From NCBI GenBank assembly GCA_003331365.1, contig QOQC01000013.1:1-33062 (forward strand): a stretch of 33,062 nucleotides of DNA, read 5' to 3'. Made by a program: the position numbers and the translations under genes. The stretch is from Flavobacteriales bacterium (GTDB taxonomy: Bacteria > Bacteroidota > Bacteroidia > Flavobacteriales_D > Crocinitomicaceae). Positions 1 through 9,123 of this stretch are shown here, piece by piece (position 1 is the stretch's first letter; every line of letters starts with the position of its first letter). The notes under the pieces are model-generated. The model worked only from the letters and a program-made list of their open reading frames with translations. It was not told where the DNA came from and did no database searches.

Positions 1-1553
1 TCATCTTCAGACAAACCAAATCTGCTTGTTGTTGACTCGCTAGGCTTACTGTCATCAAGCTCAATAGATCTCCTTTTGTAAGCAGGTTCCTTTTCAAAGT
101 CTGCAATCCCTTCAGCCCTTTTTAACTTTGCGGTATGTTCCTGTATTCTGTTTACGCGGTCTTGCGCATTTTTTTGTGCATTTTCAGATGAAACCTGTGA
201 AGCATCAATTTCCTCAGTGCTGTCATCCTCTAAATTGTGTTTAATGATCTTATCATTTGTGAATAAATCAGTTTGACCTTCGGTATCCGTACGAGGCTCC
301 ATTTCATTGACTTCCCAAACCACACCTTCACCCTCTGAGGATTCCTCATCACTGTCTTCTAAATTAAAGACTATTTTTTCTTTGTTTTCAACCTCAGTAA
401 TTTCTTCTACTTGTTCAGGGGTTATTTCTTCTGCTGATTTTTTGACTAAGTAAGGCTCGTCTTCTTTTGCCTCTTCGGTTACGTTTTCTTGTACTGGATT
501 TTGTAATGGCTGCTTAATTTCCACCATTTTTTTATCCTGTTCTAAATCCACAACCTTTCTTGGCTCTGGCTTTTCTAGTGGCACAATTAAATTATCGTCC
601 GTACCAAAACCAGTTGCAATAATGGTTAGAGATAATTTATCCCCGAGGCTCTCATCGTATCCGTGACCCCAGATAACATCCGCACCAACTCCGGCTGCTT
701 CCTCAATATAATCAGTGATTTCACTGATTTCGTCCATCATTACTTCTTTGGCTCCATAGGTCATGTTTAATAAGATGTATCTCGCCCCATGAATGTCGTT
801 ATCATTTAATAGTGGAGAGGACAAGGCCGCTTCAACTGCTTTCATAGCACGGCTTTCACCTTCCATTTCCGCAGAGCCCATAATGGCGTGTCCGCTATTA
901 CGCATTACAGTATTCACATCATTAAAATCGACATTAATTATACCCGTTTTCTTAATCACCTCTGCAATGCCTTTTGCCGCGACAGATAAAATATTATCCG
1001 CATGAGAAAAAGCAGTGGATAAAGTCATGTCTTTTCCAAACTCTTTTAAACGATCATTACTAATGATTAATAAGGTGTCTACATTTTGACGCATTTTCTC
1101 AAGTCCTTCTTGAGCTTGTTGTAAACGTCTTCTCCCCTCAAAGTTAAATGGAACCGTAACGATTCCAACTGTTAACACACCCATGTCCTTGGCAACCTGA
1201 GCAATTACTGGCCCTGCACCCGTACCTGTTCCGCCTCCCATACCAGCAGTTACAAAAACCATCTTTGTATTATTGCTTAGCAATTCTCGAATGTCTTCGA
1301 TATTTTCCATAGCAGCATTCATGCCCACATCTGGAATCATACCCGCTCCTCTTCCCTCAGTAAGGTCTTTACCAAGTTGAATCTTTATTGGAACAGGTGA
1401 TTCATCTAAGGCCTGCTTATCCGTATTGCATATGATAAAATCCACGCCTTCAATACCTTGATTGTACATATGATTGACAGCGTTTCCACCACCACCACCA
1501 ACACCAATTACTTTAATATCTGAACTGTTTTCTTTGGGCATTGCAAATTGCAT
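1..1553 (-). CDS. ftsZ: Cell division protein FtsZ (C-terminus cut off by window edge)
   Basis: FtsZ is the tubulin-like GTPase that polymerises into the cytoplasmic Z ring and recruits the divisome. I translated it from the minus strand; it starts at ATG 1553 and stays open to base 1, so at least 517 residues are present and the end is missing. Residues 17-24 are a glycine run typical of the nucleotide site (VIGVGGGGG), and the tubulin signature GGGTGTG is at 106-112. An NDVN-type T7 loop follows in the core. After roughly residue 325 the sequence becomes a long, Glu/Asp-rich, low-complexity linker of about 190 residues, much longer than in E. coli. The C-terminal peptide that binds FtsA lies outside the window. 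It is the last gene of the dcw operon seen here, 23 bases after ftsA. A second possible start is ATG 1541 (residue 5). Confidence 0.97.
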   Translation of the reverse strand, partial: MQFAMPKENSSDIKVIGVGGGGGNAVNHMYNQGIEGVDFIICNTDKQALDESPVPIKIQLGKDLTEGRGAGMIPDVGMNAAMENIEDIRELLSNNTKMVFVTAGMGGGTGTGAGPVIAQVAKDMGVLTVGIVTVPFNFEGRRRLQQAQEGLEKMRQNVDTLLIISNDRLKEFGKDMTLSTAFSHADNILSVAAKGIAEVIKKTGIINVDFNDVNTVMRNSGHAIMGSAEMEGESRAMKAVEAALSSPLLNDNDIHGARYILLNMTYGAKEVMMDEISEITDYIEEAAGVGADVIWGHGYDESLGDKLSLTIIATGFGTDDNLIVPLEKPEPRKVVDLEQDKKMVEIKQPLQNPVQENVTEEAKEDEPYLVKKSAEEITPEQVEEITEVENKEKIVFNLEDSDEESSEGEGVVWEVNEMEPRTDTEGQTDLFTNDKIIKHNLEDDSTEEIDASQVSSENAQKNAQDRVNRIQEHTAKLKRAEGIADFEKEPAYKRRSIELDDSKPSESTTSRFGLSED

Positions 1554-1576
1554 AATCTTATAATTTAAATTCTCAT

Positions 1577-2899
1577 TTATTCTTTATCACTTTCCTCATC
1601 GACAAAAAGGTCTTTCATGCTATCCAGAACTTTTTTAAAGAACGGCCCCCTATTCTCGGGTTCTTGTTCTTTACCTTCTGTTTTGACAATTCTCATTGAA
1701 TTACCTCCTTCAAATCCTTTTAAAACCAATCCTATTCCCGTAGAATACATTGGACTCATTAAATCTTTGTTATTCTCATTAGCTAAATGCTCACAAGGAT
1801 ACCCTATTCGAGAATACATCCCTGTGTGGTATTCAAAAAGCTGTGTAAGATGCTTAAGTTTAGATCCTCCACCCGTAATAACAATTCCTCCGATAATTTC
1901 ATCAGCATATCCAGAGCTATCAATTTGTTGCTTTACCAAATGAATGATCTCTGTCATTCTTGATTCTATGATATGTGCTAAGTTTTTAACGGTAATTTCT
2001 TTCTGCGGCTGACCTCTTAAGCTCGGTATTGCAACAACTTCGAGTTCACTGCTTTCTTTAGCCAGAGCACTACCAAAAGAAACCTTTAGCTTTTCGGCAT
2101 ACAACTCTAAAATCTTACATCCTTTTCTAATATCTTGTGTAATGACATTACCACCATAAGGGATGACAGCCGTGTGTCGAATGATTCCCTCATGAAAAAT
2201 AGCTACGTCAGTCGTACCTCCACCAATATCAACTAAAACGATACCTGCCTCCTTTTCTTCTTCGTTTAATACCGCATCAGCCGAGGCAATGGGCTCCAAA
2301 ATAACATCATCAATTTGCAATCCTGCTCTCTCAACGCAGTTGTATATGTTTTTTACATTACTGACCTGACCCGTAATGATATGGAAATTGGCTTCCATGC
2401 GAACACCAGCCATTCCAACCGGATCTTTTATACCCATTTCTCCATCAACATTGTATTCTTGAGGAATGACCGTAATGATTTCCTCTCCAGGATTCATCAC
2501 AAGCCCATACATATCATTAATGAATTCAGCGATATCAGCTTTCGAAATTTCACCATCTCGATTCTTTCTGGTGTAGCTACCCCTGTTCTGCATACTCCTT
2601 ATATGTTGTCCTGCAATTCCAACGATGACATGCTTCAGCACCAAATCCCCATCCTTCACATTTTTCTGGGTATCAACAATGGCTTTTTCTATGGATTCAA
2701 TCGTTTCCTGAATATTAAAAACAACGCCTTTTTTTACACCTAAAGATTTACTTTTGCCCATCGAAATGATTTCGATTTTTCCATGCTCATTCTTTACCCC
2801 CACAAAACAGGCAATTTTGGTGGTGCCAATATCAAGACCTACAACAATAGATTTTGATTTATTTTGAGGCGACTCTTTTGCAAACGATTTGTCCTTCAT
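1577..2899 (-). CDS. ftsA: Cell division protein FtsA
   Basis: FtsA is the actin-like ATPase that tethers FtsZ filaments to the inner face of the cytoplasmic membrane. At 440 residues it is close to the family norm. The phosphate-1 motif is GLDIGTTK at 21-28, the phosphate-2 motif DIGGGTTD at 224-231, and the adenosine motif ITGGGSKL is near 340. The SHS2/1C subdomain specific to FtsA sits between the first two. The last ~25 residues (FFKKVLDSMKDLF) form a likely amphipathic membrane-targeting helix. The start ATG lies inside ftsQ, with 41 bases of overlap. No later start precedes the phosphate-1 motif, so the overlap is probably real. It is followed 23 bases later by ftsZ, the usual partner. 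Confidence 0.97.
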   Translation of the reverse strand: MKDKSFAKESPQNKSKSIVVGLDIGTTKIACFVGVKNEHGKIEIISMGKSKSLGVKKGVVFNIQETIESIEKAIVDTQKNVKDGDLVLKHVIVGIAGQHIRSMQNRGSYTRKNRDGEISKADIAEFINDMYGLVMNPGEEIITVIPQEYNVDGEMGIKDPVGMAGVRMEANFHIITGQVSNVKNIYNCVERAGLQIDDVILEPIASADAVLNEEEKEAGIVLVDIGGGTTDVAIFHEGIIRHTAVIPYGGNVITQDIRKGCKILELYAEKLKVSFGSALAKESSELEVVAIPSLRGQPQKEITVKNLAHIIESRMTEIIHLVKQQIDSSGYADEIIGGIVITGGGSKLKHLTQLFEYHTGMYSRIGYPCEHLANENNKDLMSPMYSTGIGLVLKGFEGGNSMRIVKTEGKEQEPENRGPFFKKVLDSMKDLFVDEESDKE

Positions 2900-3662
2900 A
2901 TTTCAAACTAATTTCACTATACTTACTCCACCCCTCATAAGGGATTGCTTCTTTATAAAACACCTTAAGCCTTTGGAATTTTTCCTTAACCTGCTTTGCT
3001 GTATGAGCCTTTCCAAAAACAATTTTTTGATCCCCTAAGACCGGAATCATAATGAATTCTTTGTTTTCATTCAAATAGACTTGGCCTATTAAAGATTGCA
3101 GTAAGGGGTCATTACAAACATAATTTGAAATGTGAAAGATATCGTCAATATCTCGAATACTTTTCAAGGAGTCGTTGTTGATAATTGAAATAGCAGTTTC
3201 TGTGTTAAATTTATCGTGAATATTTCCTGTGAAAACGAGCACACGTGCGGTGTGTAAATCAGACCTTTTCATTTTTTTTCCATCGGCATCTAGGTAATAT
3301 GTTTCGCCCGAATTATTGAAAATTCTGGCGATTGGTTTAATCAATTCCACATCAATACTCCATTGATTATTGATTCTCTTATAGACCTGAGCACGTCGAA
3401 CTTCTGGCATTTTTAATACAAAAGACTCTATCTTGTTGATATTCAGTTTTTCATGTATCTGTCCTTCGAATAAAAGACCTTCATTTTTTAGCCTCAACAT
3501 CAGTTCTTGATCAGTCAGAAAGGTGTCTGGTCCATTCACCTTCATCTTAATTTGAGGAGCTTTAACAGCATCACTCATCTCCTTTTTATTCCCAAAATAA
3601 AGAACGAGTATTACCCCTATAAATAAGAGAATCCAAAGTGATATTTTCATCCATAACTTCAT
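2859..3662 (-). CDS. ftsQ: Cell division protein FtsQ/DivIB family
   Basis: FtsQ is a bitopic divisome protein that links the cytoplasmic Z ring to periplasmic wall synthesis through FtsL and its partners. The 267-residue product has one membrane segment at about residues 7-24 (ISLWILLFIGVILVLYF) after a short cytoplasmic start, then a periplasmic part. A POTRA-like stretch with the family's 'MPEVRRAQVYKRINNQWSID' pattern is at about 89-108, followed by a 'KPIARIFNNSGETYYLDADG' beta segment. Sequence conservation in this family is low, so the call also rests on position between murC and ftsA. Its ATG overlaps the murC stop (ATGA), and its end overlaps ftsA by 41 bases. Confidence 0.9.
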   Translation of the reverse strand: MKLWMKISLWILLFIGVILVLYFGNKKEMSDAVKAPQIKMKVNGPDTFLTDQELMLRLKNEGLLFEGQIHEKLNINKIESFVLKMPEVRRAQVYKRINNQWSIDVELIKPIARIFNNSGETYYLDADGKKMKRSDLHTARVLVFTGNIHDKFNTETAISIINNDSLKSIRDIDDIFHISNYVCNDPLLQSLIGQVYLNENKEFIMIPVLGDQKIVFGKAHTAKQVKEKFQRLKVFYKEAIPYEGWSKYSEISLKYEGQIVCKRVASK

Positions 3663-5047
3663 ACCTCTTGTATAATGTTTTGGCGTAATATTTTATTCAA
3701 GGGCGAAACCAATCGGTCAATATCTCCAGCACCAATGGTCAAAACCACTCCTTCCTTAGTCTCCTTCATTATTTCAAGAACTTTTGTTGGCTCAACAAGT
3801 CTCTTCAATTTTAAATCGACCTTTGCAAGCAACCATTCGCTAGATATACCAATGATTTCTTTTTCTCTTGCAGCATAAATGGGAAGCAAATACAATTCAT
3901 CAAAACGAGAAAGCTGTTCACTAAATTCAGCTCCAAAATCTTTTGTTCTGGAAAATAAATGAGGTTGAAAAATCGCAATCAATTTTTTATCGGGAAACAT
4001 CATTTTTAACGAATCAATAAGGAGCTTAAGTTCCTCAGGATGATGCGCATAGTCATCGATAAACATTAAATTTTCAGTCTTGATATGAACATCAAATCTT
4101 CTTCGCACACCTTTGAAAGAAGCGAGTCCTTTTTTAATTTCAGGATAAGAAAGACCAATTTTTTCCATTAATACAATACATGATAAAGCATTAAGTACAT
4201 TATGAATTCCAGGTATTCCTAACTCAAATTTACGTCCTTTATATTCATTTGAATCCACATAAAACACCATAACTCCTGCATCGTAACCAATATGATTTGC
4301 AGAATAATCTGATGTTTTTGATTCAATATTGTAAGTGCAATATTTTGAAAGTGTATGTAGTTCAATTCCCTCCCTGACAATGCACCAACCTCCAGGGTCT
4401 ATTTTCATTACATATTGCTGAAAACCTTCATTAAAATGCTCCGGATCTCCATAGATATCCAAATGATCAGGGTCCATTGCCGTAACTATACTGCAATAGG
4501 GAGATAGATGTAGAAAAGAACGATCAAATTCATCTGCCTCAACTACCGCCCAATCACTATTTTTATTTACCAAAACATTGGAGTCAAAATTGGCTGAAAT
4601 CCCTCCCAAAAAAGCACTGCACTGCAAATCTGTTTGACTCAGTACATGAGCAATCATTGCACTTGTAGTTGTTTTACCATGTGTGCCTGCAACACACAAT
4701 GCTTTACTAAATCTTGTGATTAGACCAAGCACCTCAGACCTTTTGATTACCTTAAAATAATTATCCCGAAAATAATTCAGCTGAAATTGATCCTCTGGAA
4801 TCGCAGGAGTGTATATGACAATGGTATCCTCTTTATTTAAATGCGATTTCGGTATTTTATTTTTACCGTCCTCAAAAGAGATTTCACAACCTTCAGCTAT
4901 CAAGGCATCAGTAATGACAGAGCTGTTTCGATCATATCCTGCAACACTCTTTCCAAATGAGTTAAAATATCTTGCTAAGGCAGACATGCCAATACCACCG
5001 ATTCCGATGAAAAAGAAATATTTATAGTCTATAATTCTCTTATTCAT
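3659..5047 (-). CDS. murC: UDP-N-acetylmuramate--L-alanine ligase MurC
   Basis: MurC adds L-alanine to UDP-MurNAc in an ATP-dependent step, the first amino acid of the peptidoglycan stem peptide, in the cytoplasm. The 462-residue protein has the three Mur ligase domains. The UDP-binding N-domain has GIGGIG at 15-20, the ATPase domain has the P-loop GTHGKTTT at 121-128, and the C-terminal domain has the MurC-type IDDYAHHP motif. EADEFDRSF, also typical of MurC, distinguishes it from MurD/E/F. Both ends are four-base ATGA overlaps: its start with the murG stop, and its stop with the ftsQ start. This implies translational coupling in the operon. Confidence 0.97.
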   Translation of the reverse strand: MNKRIIDYKYFFFIGIGGIGMSALARYFNSFGKSVAGYDRNSSVITDALIAEGCEISFEDGKNKIPKSHLNKEDTIVIYTPAIPEDQFQLNYFRDNYFKVIKRSEVLGLITRFSKALCVAGTHGKTTTSAMIAHVLSQTDLQCSAFLGGISANFDSNVLVNKNSDWAVVEADEFDRSFLHLSPYCSIVTAMDPDHLDIYGDPEHFNEGFQQYVMKIDPGGWCIVREGIELHTLSKYCTYNIESKTSDYSANHIGYDAGVMVFYVDSNEYKGRKFELGIPGIHNVLNALSCIVLMEKIGLSYPEIKKGLASFKGVRRRFDVHIKTENLMFIDDYAHHPEELKLLIDSLKMMFPDKKLIAIFQPHLFSRTKDFGAEFSEQLSRFDELYLLPIYAAREKEIIGISSEWLLAKVDLKLKRLVEPTKVLEIMKETKEGVVLTIGAGDIDRLVSPLNKILRQNIIQEV

Positions 5048-6162
5048 TTCAATATTAATTTCTCGGTTTCATTAACTATATCAGATGTTGCATTTGGTCT
5101 TGCCATGGCTATGATATTCTTGGACAATTTACTGGAAAGCTCTTTATCTAATAAAAGAGATTCTGCTTTTTCAAGGAGGTCTTTATGACAATCTGCATCC
5201 CTAACTATTAATGCAGCATCCGAACGGACTAAAGACATGGCATTCTTTGTCTGATGATCTTCTGAAACATTGGGAGAAGGAACAAGTATTACTGGTTTAC
5301 CCATTAAGCACAATTCCGAAACAGATAATGCTCCAGCTCTTGATATGATTACATCTGCTGCACAATATGCGGCATCCATTCGTGAGATAAATGAAAGAAG
5401 ACGGACTTCTGATTTTTGTTTGTTACCCACTCTTTTTTCGAGCTCATCAAAATAATATTTACCACATTGCCATATAAATTGATTTTCCATAGGCTCAGCC
5501 GATTCAACTCGATTAAGCATCGCTTGATTTAATGTTCTTGCCCCTAAACTACCCCCTAAAACCAAAATGGTTTTTTTATTGGGCGATAAGTCAAATGATT
5601 TATGTGCCTCTTCCCTAGAAATTTCATTTACCGAAAGGTTTTTTCTTACCGGATTTCCTGTTAGTCTGATTTTTTGTTTTGGAAAAAATTGCTCTAATCC
5701 ATCATATGCAGTACAAATCATATCGACCTTTTTTGACAATAAAATATTTGTCTTCCCAGGAAATGAATTCTGTTCTTGAACTACAGTAGGAACTCCTAGC
5801 AAGGTTGCCATTTTCAATGTAGGCCCGCTGGCATATCCACCAACACCTATAACCACCTCAGGAGCAAAATTCTTAATCACCTTTCGAGCACGTAGAAGAC
5901 TGATCAAAAGCTTAAATGGAAGTAAAAAATTTGAAAGGCTTAGCCTTCTTTGAAAACCCACAATAGGAAGTCCAATAATTTTAAATCCAGCATCAGGAAC
6001 ACGGGTCATTTCCATTTTCCCCGTAGCACCTACAAATAAAATATCGACATCTGAATTTCTTAATTTAATCTCATTGGCAATTGCAATTGCAGGAAAAATA
6101 TGCCCCCCAGTTCCGCCACCAGAAATAATTACTCTAGAAATATGCTTGCTATTATCCTTCAT
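5044..6162 (-). CDS. murG: Lipid II synthase MurG (UDP-GlcNAc transferase)
   Basis: MurG transfers GlcNAc from UDP-GlcNAc to lipid I on the inner membrane face, giving lipid II. The 372-residue protein has the GT-B fold signature GGGTGGH at 15-21 with HIFPA directly after. GVGGYASGP (lipid I binding region), the GGSLGA turn and the donor-site region ISRAGALSVSEL follow in the order expected of MurG. Hydrophobic and basic residues around 75-100 (FLLPFKLLISLLRARK) fit the membrane-association patch. The start ATG overlaps the end of ftsW by 11 bases and the stop overlaps murC (ATGA). This places it in the usual ftsW-murG-murC order. Confidence 0.97.
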   Translation of the reverse strand: MKDNSKHISRVIISGGGTGGHIFPAIAIANEIKLRNSDVDILFVGATGKMEMTRVPDAGFKIIGLPIVGFQRRLSLSNFLLPFKLLISLLRARKVIKNFAPEVVIGVGGYASGPTLKMATLLGVPTVVQEQNSFPGKTNILLSKKVDMICTAYDGLEQFFPKQKIRLTGNPVRKNLSVNEISREEAHKSFDLSPNKKTILVLGGSLGARTLNQAMLNRVESAEPMENQFIWQCGKYYFDELEKRVGNKQKSEVRLLSFISRMDAAYCAADVIISRAGALSVSELCLMGKPVILVPSPNVSEDHQTKNAMSLVRSDAALIVRDADCHKDLLEKAESLLLDKELSSKLSKNIIAMARPNATSDIVNETEKLILK

Positions 6163-7324
6163 CTAAAAATACTTTACCCGTCTTACTTCCCTTCATACTC
6201 TTGTAAGCGATTGACTGAACAATTCCAATAGATATACATGCCATAATGAGTGCAGAGCCTCCCATGGCCAAAAACGGCATATTTTGTCCAGTCACAGGAA
6301 GAAAACCCGTGCATACCAGCATATTTATGGTTGCCTGTGAAAGCAAATGAATACCAATACCCAAACAGGCATATGATTCAAAAAGACTGTCTGTTTTTAA
6401 GGCAATTTTTATAATTCTAAGTAAGAGAACGAGATATAAAAAAATAAGCAGAAAGGCGGACAAAGAACCAAATTCTTCTACAAAAGAAGCATAATAAAAA
6501 TCCGCATAAGCCTCAGGTAAATATTCCTTTAATCTTCCATCGCCAACTCCCTGACCAATGATCGATCCATTGAATATGGCCAATTCTGCATTATTAGATT
6601 GTGCGTTCTCACTTACACTAGATTGATTAGGTGCGGTTTTTCGATCAATGCGATTTTCCCAGGTGTCATAACGTGGCAATAAACCAAAGTTTGGAAAGGC
6701 TTTATGAATTGTTATTGCTAAGGATATCAAAACAACCCCTCCGGCAACAATACTTGTCAATTTGAGCCAAGGCATTTTACCAATAAACAATAGAATAAAT
6801 GACAATATAAAAATCATGAAGGCTGTAGATAAATTATCTTTAAAGATAAGTCCACATATTATAACTATCGGTATAAGTAATGGCCAAAATCCCTCTTTCC
6901 AATTATCGAGTTTATTCTCCTTTTTTACCAATAATCTTGACAAATACAAAATAAGAGCAAGCTTCGCAAAATCAGAAGACTGAAATGTCAAGCCGATATA
7001 TGGGATTCTTATCCAACGATTGGCATCATTGACATTCACACCAAAAAACATAGTGAAAATCAACAAGACGATAGAGAGATAAAAAGCAAACTTACTGATT
7101 TGGTAAATATATTTTGAATCGATTCTATGAACCACATACATTGAAAAAAATCCAATAAGCACATACATTAAATGCTTAAATAAATAATAAAAAGGAGTGC
7201 CACCCTCGATTTTAACAAGAATAGGAACAAAGCTGTAAACTGTTACCAAGGAAAAAGAAAGCATCAAAATTGATATCATCCAAATCACTGGATCTCCTTT
7301 TAGATATTTTAAATAAGCCCTCAT
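6152..7324 (-). CDS. ftsW: SEDS peptidoglycan glycosyltransferase FtsW
   Basis: FtsW is the septal SEDS polymerase that joins lipid II into glycan strands, working with the transpeptidase FtsI. The 390-residue protein has about ten hydrophobic segments. The catalytic aspartate region LPEAYADF places Asp at 275, and the late SEDS motif appears as TGQNMPFLAMGGSALI. NRWIRI near 102-107 corresponds to the family's NA-RWI segment. A hydrophilic extracytoplasmic loop around 212-250 is Asn/Ser-rich. The gene starts 3 bases after the small unknown gene and overlaps murG by 11 bases. FtsW is preferred over RodA because of its place inside the dcw cluster next to murG; sequence alone would leave some doubt. 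Confidence 0.95.
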   Translation of the reverse strand: MRAYLKYLKGDPVIWMISILMLSFSLVTVYSFVPILVKIEGGTPFYYLFKHLMYVLIGFFSMYVVHRIDSKYIYQISKFAFYLSIVLLIFTMFFGVNVNDANRWIRIPYIGLTFQSSDFAKLALILYLSRLLVKKENKLDNWKEGFWPLLIPIVIICGLIFKDNLSTAFMIFILSFILLFIGKMPWLKLTSIVAGGVVLISLAITIHKAFPNFGLLPRYDTWENRIDRKTAPNQSSVSENAQSNNAELAIFNGSIIGQGVGDGRLKEYLPEAYADFYYASFVEEFGSLSAFLLIFLYLVLLLRIIKIALKTDSLFESYACLGIGIHLLSQATINMLVCTGFLPVTGQNMPFLAMGGSALIMACISIGIVQSIAYKSMKGSKTGKVFLDEG

Positions 7325-7327
7325 TTA

Positions 7328-7777
7328 TTAAAGCTTAGAAAATAATGAAGAGAAATAATTCATGGAATATGGCCCATCTGAATCTGATGCTGTAAAGACC
7401 AAAATTCCTGGTGTAAAAGAAAAATTATTGAGATGATCTATGGCCTGTTTTATATCAACGAAATGTTTAATGTCCTTGTTAATTACTATGTCCTGACATT
7501 CTCCGTAAACAATATAATCTACAGGCTTTTTACAGTTGTCACCATAAAGATTTATATGGGCATCAATCTCTGCATAATTCCCCAACCAGATGGTTTTAAA
7601 CGGAAACGATTCAATGGTTTTTGCCAAAACCGAAATATTGGGATTGTGCCAGCTAAAAGCATCCATCCCAAATAACTTCCCATGCGACCTCAGCGAGGAT
7701 ACAGAAGAACTTGATTGTGAGAGTTCTTGAGCTTTAGCTATAGCACTCCTGATTTTATCGAATTCCTTTTCTATCAT
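7328..7777 (-). CDS. Unknown protein resembling a lone Mur ligase C-terminal domain
   Basis: I do not recognise this as a named gene. It encodes 149 residues with no membrane segment or signal peptide, so the product is probably cytoplasmic. Residues 1-34 are polar and helix-like with a serine run. From about residue 35 the order of motifs mirrors domain 3 of MurF: MDAFSWHNPNIS (compare the MurF DxYNANPxS motif), then FKTIWLGNYAEID (compare the LGDMxELG turn), then YIVYGE, IKHFVDIKQAIDHL and GILVFTASDSDG (compare the KGSRG segment). Key residues are altered, and there is no P-loop or UDP-binding domain, so it cannot be a complete ligase. It fits tightly between murD (2-base gap) and ftsW (3-base gap), so it is co-expressed with them. 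The reading frame is intact and murD is full length, which argues against a simple broken gene. The homology is by eye only; its role is unknown. Confidence 0.8.
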   Translation of the reverse strand: MIEKEFDKIRSAIAKAQELSQSSSSVSSLRSHGKLFGMDAFSWHNPNISVLAKTIESFPFKTIWLGNYAEIDAHINLYGDNCKKPVDYIVYGECQDIVINKDIKHFVDIKQAIDHLNNFSFTPGILVFTASDSDGPYSMNYFSSLFSKL

Positions 7778-7779
7778 GA

Positions 7780-9123
7780 TTAAAGCATTCTTACCGCTTG
7801 CTTAAATTGATTTCCACGATCTTCATAGCTCTCAAACAAATCAAAACTCGCACACGCAGGAGAAAGCAAAACCGACTCATTTTTTCTAGCCAATCGATAT
7901 GCATACGCAACAGCCTCAACGGCACTTCTTGCCTCAACTAATGTTTCAACTTTCGACTGAAAGGCCTCTTTTATTTTTTCATTATTTTCTCCCAAACAGA
8001 TAATGGCTTTTACTTTTTCATCTACCAAAGTGATTAATTCGTCATAATCATTGCCCTTATCTACTCCACCTACAATCCATACGGTAGGTTTTTCCATACT
8101 TTCCAGAGCAAACCAGGTTGAATTGATATTGGTTGCCTTGGAATCGTTAATAAATTCTACACCATTAATCTTGGCAACAAATTCTAAGCGGTGTTCTACA
8201 TTGACAAAATCCTCAAGACTTTGTCGCACAATATCCTTGCGGATTTCTACAATTCTGGCAGCTATCCCTGCCGCCAAAGAATTTTGGGTATTGTGCTTAC
8301 CCTTTAAAGCTAAATCATGAATGGACATAGTAAATTGATTTTTTATATTTATTATTATTTGTTCCTTGTTTAAGTACCCTCCCACCTCTTGCTTTTTGGT
8401 TAGAGAGAATGTTGCGAGATTCATATTGGTGCTTTTTTTTTTCAGCGCCGATGTAATTCTAGAATCGTCTGAGTTATAGATAAACCAGTCTTTTTCCGTC
8501 TGATTATTTATGATTTTCATTTTCGAATTGACATATAAATTCATGTCATTTTCATATCGATCTAAATGGTCAGGAGTGATATTCAACAAAACAGATATAT
8601 CCGCCCTAAAATCTTTCAAGTCATCAAGCTGAAATGAGCTTAGCTCAAGGACATAATATTCATAGTCTGAAGACGCCAACTGACGTGCAAAACTCTTTCC
8701 TATATTCCCACCGAAGCCAACGCTGTAACCTGCTGATTTAAGAATATGATACACCAACATTGTTGTTGTTGTTTTTCCATTACTTCCTGTGATACATATG
8801 GTTTTAGCAGAAGAAAATCTAGATGCAAACTCAATCTCAGAAAGCACTTTGATTTTTGAATCCTTTATGAAATTTATGATTGGTGTATTATTTGGAATTC
8901 CAGGCGACTTAATAATCAAATCAGCTTTTCCAATTTTATCAAGCGTATGTCCATTTTCTTCATAGGAAATGTCATTTCCTTCAAGCTCTTTTCGGAATTG
9001 ATCTTTGATCAAATTGAAATCAGAGACAAATACATTTGCACCCACTTTTTTGGCAAGCAGAGCTGCGCCAACTCCACTTTCTCCAGCGCCAATAATTGAG
9101 ATATATTTATTTTTCAAATTCAT
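7780..9123 (-). CDS. murD: UDP-N-acetylmuramoylalanine--D-glutamate ligase MurD
   Basis: MurD adds D-glutamate to UDP-MurNAc-L-Ala in the cytoplasm. With the start chosen here the protein has 447 residues, normal for the family. The N-domain has IIGAGESGVG at 10-19, the ATPase domain has the P-loop GSNGKTTT at 113-120 and LNITPDHLDRY, and the C-domain has the MurD motif NDSKATN followed by VWIVGGVDKG. The reading frame extends upstream to ATG 9180. I prefer ATG 9123 because it forms a TAATG junction with the mraY stop, like the two junctions upstream, and because the extra 19 residues do not look like MurD. The stop lies 2 bases before the unknown 149-aa gene. Confidence 0.96.
   Translation of the reverse strand: MNLKNKYISIIGAGESGVGAALLAKKVGANVFVSDFNLIKDQFRKELEGNDISYEENGHTLDKIGKADLIIKSPGIPNNTPIINFIKDSKIKVLSEIEFASRFSSAKTICITGSNGKTTTTMLVYHILKSAGYSVGFGGNIGKSFARQLASSDYEYYVLELSSFQLDDLKDFRADISVLLNITPDHLDRYENDMNLYVNSKMKIINNQTEKDWFIYNSDDSRITSALKKKSTNMNLATFSLTKKQEVGGYLNKEQIIINIKNQFTMSIHDLALKGKHNTQNSLAAGIAARIVEIRKDIVRQSLEDFVNVEHRLEFVAKINGVEFINDSKATNINSTWFALESMEKPTVWIVGGVDKGNDYDELITLVDEKVKAIICLGENNEKIKEAFQSKVETLVEARSAVEAVAYAYRLARKNESVLLSPACASFDLFESYEDRGNQFKQAVRML

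Noticed and set aside
471-560. Low-complexity stretch as a separate gene or broken frame
   Set aside because: The ftsZ frame runs through it without interruption; it is the acidic linker.
793-1005. Plus-strand open frame within ftsZ, and similar opposite-strand frames throughout (for example 2315-2743, 29583-30059)
   Set aside because: They lie antisense to well-supported genes, have no recognisable motifs and no promoter or spacing support.
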